A DNA stretch of 13,619 bases, from NCBI GenBank assembly GCA_027314465.1, contig DAHVAU010000057.1, positions 1 through 13,619 of the forward strand, read 5' to 3'. Source of the DNA: Microcaldota archaeon (GTDB taxonomy: Archaea; Micrarchaeota; Micrarchaeia; Micrarchaeales; CABMGC01). The notes below the pieces were generated by a model. The model saw nothing but the letters and a program-made list of their open reading frames with translations. It did no database searches and had not been told where the DNA came from. Position numbers and translations under genes: made by a program. Of this stretch, positions 13,488 through 13,619 are shown one piece after another. How positions within the stretch are numbered: the first letter of the stretch is position 1; each line of letters starts with the position of its first letter.

Positions 13488-13619
13488 ATGGGCCTCAATG
13501 ACGGCAGGCTTGTCATACTGCACTTCGGTGAGCTGTGGCTCAGGGGCAGGAACCGCAGGATGTACATAAACAGGCTGAAGTCGAATATAATACTGCAGAT
13601 GGCGGGAGAGGACGTCAGG
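13488..13619 (+). CDS. thiI: ThiI-like tRNA 4-thiouridine/thiamine sulfurtransferase, N-terminal fragment
   Basis: Only the first 44 codons are in the window. The N-terminus reads 'LVILHFGELWLRGRNRRMYINRLKSNI', matching the ThiI opening 'hhxxYGEIxLKGxNRxxFxxxLxxNI', which leads into the ferredoxin-like and THUMP domains. ThiI activates U8 of tRNA for thiolation and in some organisms supplies sulfur for thiamine. The PP-loop ATP site and any rhodanese domain are beyond the window, so a stand-alone THUMP protein is not excluded. Confidence 0.7.
   Translation, partial: MGLNDGRLVILHFGELWLRGRNRRMYINRLKSNIILQMAGEDVR

Noticed and set aside
1..13619. CRISPR arrays, insertion sequences, tRNA or rRNA genes
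   Set aside because: No regularly spaced repeats, transposase-like frames, tRNA cloverleaf or rRNA-like stretches were seen on either strand.

Overview
The window reads as chromosomal DNA of an archaeon, most likely a DPANN lineage of the Micrarchaeota (ARMAN) type. Evidence seen directly: archaeal/eukaryal-type ribosomal proteins (L30e, S12/S23-type, S7, L7Ae, S28e, L24e), archaeal EF-2, archaeal-type phosphopantetheine adenylyltransferase, TATA-like boxes about 25-35 bases ahead of several start codons, and a class III (archaeal pilin) signal peptide. Arginine is mostly AGG/AGA and isoleucine mostly ATA. The phylum is an inference; no 16S or other marker is present to settle it.

Region 1 (1-6780) is a cell-surface/accessory block on the + strand. 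It holds the C-terminal 649 residues of a large secreted surface protein (InlB-B/Flg_new-like repeats followed by YVTN-type beta-propeller repeats), a decayed copy of an ABC-ATPase gene, a pilin-like surface protein whose C-terminal part is broken by frameshifts, and an intact three-gene MacB/LolD-type ABC operon (ATPase, secreted S-layer-domain protein with a C-terminal anchor, FtsX/MacB permease) joined by two ATGA stop/start overlaps. The decayed ATPase copy after the first surface gene matches the intact ATPase gene plus its promoter after the second one. This suggests that a surface-protein + ATPase module was duplicated and that one half of each copy is decaying.

Region 2 (6781-7305) is a single gene for phosphopantetheine adenylyltransferase (CoA synthesis).

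Region 3 (7301-11100) is a str-like translation operon: L30e, S12, S7, EF-2. The usual archaeal nusA between L30e and S12 is missing. S12 and EF-2 both carry changes at nearly invariant positions (S12 decoding loop PNSA to PHSG; EF-2 P-loop HVDHGK to HVHHGK).

Region 4 (11169-12161) is an unrecognised helical protein on the - strand, convergent with EF-2 and divergent from L7Ae.

Region 5 (12200-13619) is a second ribosomal cluster, L7Ae, S28e and L24e, with an L7Ae leader that has a TATA box, a palindrome, a hairpin and a Shine-Dalgarno site. After a 220-base gap with at most one doubtful small ORF comes the start of a ThiI-like tRNA thiolation gene, cut by the window end. The usual ndk and infB partners of this cluster are not seen.
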